This document shows, in pieces, positions 62,822-64,000 of a stretch of DNA of 64,000 nt (position 1 is its first letter; every line of letters starts with the position of its first letter). The DNA is from Ceratobasidium sp. AG-K (lineage: Eukaryota; Basidiomycota; Agaricomycetes; Cantharellales; Ceratobasidiaceae). The stretch covers positions 2,976,001-3,040,000 of the forward strand of contig JAWNGF010000004.1 of NCBI GenBank assembly GCA_037039685.1, written 5' to 3'. The position numbers and the translations under genes are program-made. The notes below the pieces were generated by a model. The model saw only the letters and a list, made by a program, of their open reading frames with translations, was not told the origin of the DNA and ran no database searches.

Positions 62822-64000
62822 AGTTGGTTGGAAGGTAAAAGGTTTTTTGAAGGTGGGAAGCGTTTGGCAGTGAACTAGTGGTAGTTTGCTGGAAGGCTGG
62901 AGTGATAATTTCTGCCACTTGCCCCTTTGCCTTTTTGTACTCAGAGGGAGTAAAATTTGGAGGAAGTGGGCCAGTGGGAAAGTCCTTCTGGAACCTTCTC
63001 ATGACATGAGTCAGCTTGGCAATGTTCTTTGCCAGTTCTTCTGTGTCTTCCACAGGGCCGTAACCTTTCCATCTGATGCGGTATTTCAGCCCATCAGGGT
63101 CCTGATACCAATCTACAATCTTTTCTACCTCATATTCTTCTTTGCCTTCCTCAGTCATGATTGGCAGAGGTCAGGGTTGATTTTCTTGGAAGTCAAGATC
63201 TTCAGTATAGGGGGTCAGCAAGCTTCCATGGAAGACGTTGTGAATATGCATGGACTTGGGAAGATCAAGTTGTTAGGTATGTGAAGAGATTTGTTTTTTC
63301 ACAACAGAGGGACCTGTCTTCTTGTTGTCAAGCTTTTTGCTTGGGCGTCTTGTGGTGGTGTTGGTAGTCAAGTGCCAGACGTTGTCCCCTTCCTTGAATT
63401 GTGTTTTTGGGGTTTCTTCTCTTGATTGATGATATTCCATCAGGGCCTTTGTTTCTTCCCACACAGCCTCCATATCCTTTGTCCACTTGTCTCCTTCTGG
63501 GGAGCAAGTCACATAGTCCTCAATAGACCATTTGGGAGTCATGCCATAGATAACCTCAAAGGGGGACTTGTTTGTGACTCAATTTTTGTGGTTGTTGTGG
63601 CAGAATTTGGCGATGGGTAACCAATTTGCCCAGTCATCCTGTTTGTGGTTTCCAAAGATGTGAATCCATCCTTCAAGCCACTGGTTTGTTCTTTCTACAA
63701 GACCATCAGTTTTGGGGTGGAAGGCAGTGGAGAAAGTTCCTTGAATTCCCAACCGCTTGTAGATGGCTTCCAGGAAGTGTGATTTGAAGGTGGTTCCTCT
63801 ATCAGAGACAGTGGTTTTGGGGAAACCATGAAGGCGCCATACTTCTTTCACAAAAATATTGGCAAGCTCCTCTGAGTTTGTGGACTCCTTGCAGGGAATG
63901 AAGTGTGCCATTCCAGAAAAGCGGTCCATCACAACAAGGACACTGTCGAACCCTTGTGACTTTGGCAATTTTACAATGAAATCATATGCAATGTTTTCCC
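62757..64000 (-). pseudogene. pol of A3, integrase core to chromodomain, continues past the window
   Basis: One frame runs from 64000 to the stop after LQES at 62757. It contains VVMDRFSGMAHFIPC, TVSDRGTTF, DGLVERTNQWL and a chromodomain (EEYEVEKIVDWYQDPDGLKY). Single in-frame stops lie near 63577, 63271 and 63171, at least one at a CGA-type site. The upstream part of pol is outside the window. Confidence 0.82.

Larger units (their letters stand above)
31450..64000 (-). mobile_element. A3: family A element, carrier of the nested stack, continues past the window
   Basis: Visible A3 sequence is 31450-31938, 47092-47162 and 61653-64000; everything between is inserted later. The pieces join in order as LTR, polypurine region (ttgccccccc), post-pol ORF, chromodomain and integrase. 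It is inserted in the A1 pol; the left flank is agagg (31445-31449). The rest of pol, gag and the 5' LTR lie right of the window. Confidence 0.75.

Overview
This is fungal DNA, most likely from an Agaricomycete basidiomycete of the Rhizoctonia/Ceratobasidiaceae type. The pointers are host-style genes with many 42-67 nt GT-AG introns, Plavaka (KDZ/CACTA-like) and hAT transposase remnants, a DUF6532 gene, and several chromodomain-bearing Ty3/gypsy retrotransposon families. The species call is inference. I saw no tRNA, rRNA or CRISPR.

Bases 1-18,900 are a gene-poor area with three host-like genes. They are an intact 5-exon, 533-aa acidic/Ser-rich protein of unknown function (810-2626, minus), an eIF4G-like MIF4G protein (3301-4218, minus) and an intact 12-exon, 546-aa WW-like membrane protein (15216-17497, plus). 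A Tnp2-like transposase N-terminus runs off the left edge. Small DNA transposon remnants lie between them: a Tc1/mariner-type MITE, two inverted 184-bp copies of a CACTG-ended MITE, a hAT transposase relic inside inverted repeats, and a palindromic 131-bp element.

Bases 18,904-27,181 are a solo LTR of retrotransposon family B (5-bp duplication GCATG). It was split by a 7.8-kb DNA transposon (19252-27070) carrying a decayed Plavaka transposase and a divergently transcribed, decayed DUF6532 gene. Removing the insert plus a 2-bp duplication leaves an LTR of exactly 457 bp, the same length as the two LTRs of the B element further right.

Bases 28,235-64,000 are a nested stack of LTR retrotransposons, read from boundaries and target-site duplications. 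A B-type LTR (28235) was hit by A1 (28279). A1 integrase was hit by A3 (31450 to beyond the window). The A3 3' LTR was hit by A2 (31939-47086, GGACA). The A2 gag was hit by B (38255-45472, GGAAT). The A3 3' region was hit by C2 (47163-61652, CATTC). The C2 pol was hit by a 1,269-bp solo LTR of a fourth family, D (48741-50009, GTGAC). C1 (51685-58638) sits inverted inside C2 without a duplication.

Families A, B and C all encode gag, protease, reverse transcriptase, RNase H, integrase and a chromodomain. All three have a primer-binding site made of TT plus 12 nt that is complementary to their own LTR exactly 33 nt downstream of the TATA box, as expected for self-primed (Tf1-like) reverse transcription. 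A and B carry an extra ORF after pol with a C-x-G-C motif. C carries an extra coiled-coil ORF before gag. Older copies (A1-A3, C2) are riddled with stops and CpG-to-TpG/CpA changes. B is very young and C1 keeps open gag and pol frames.
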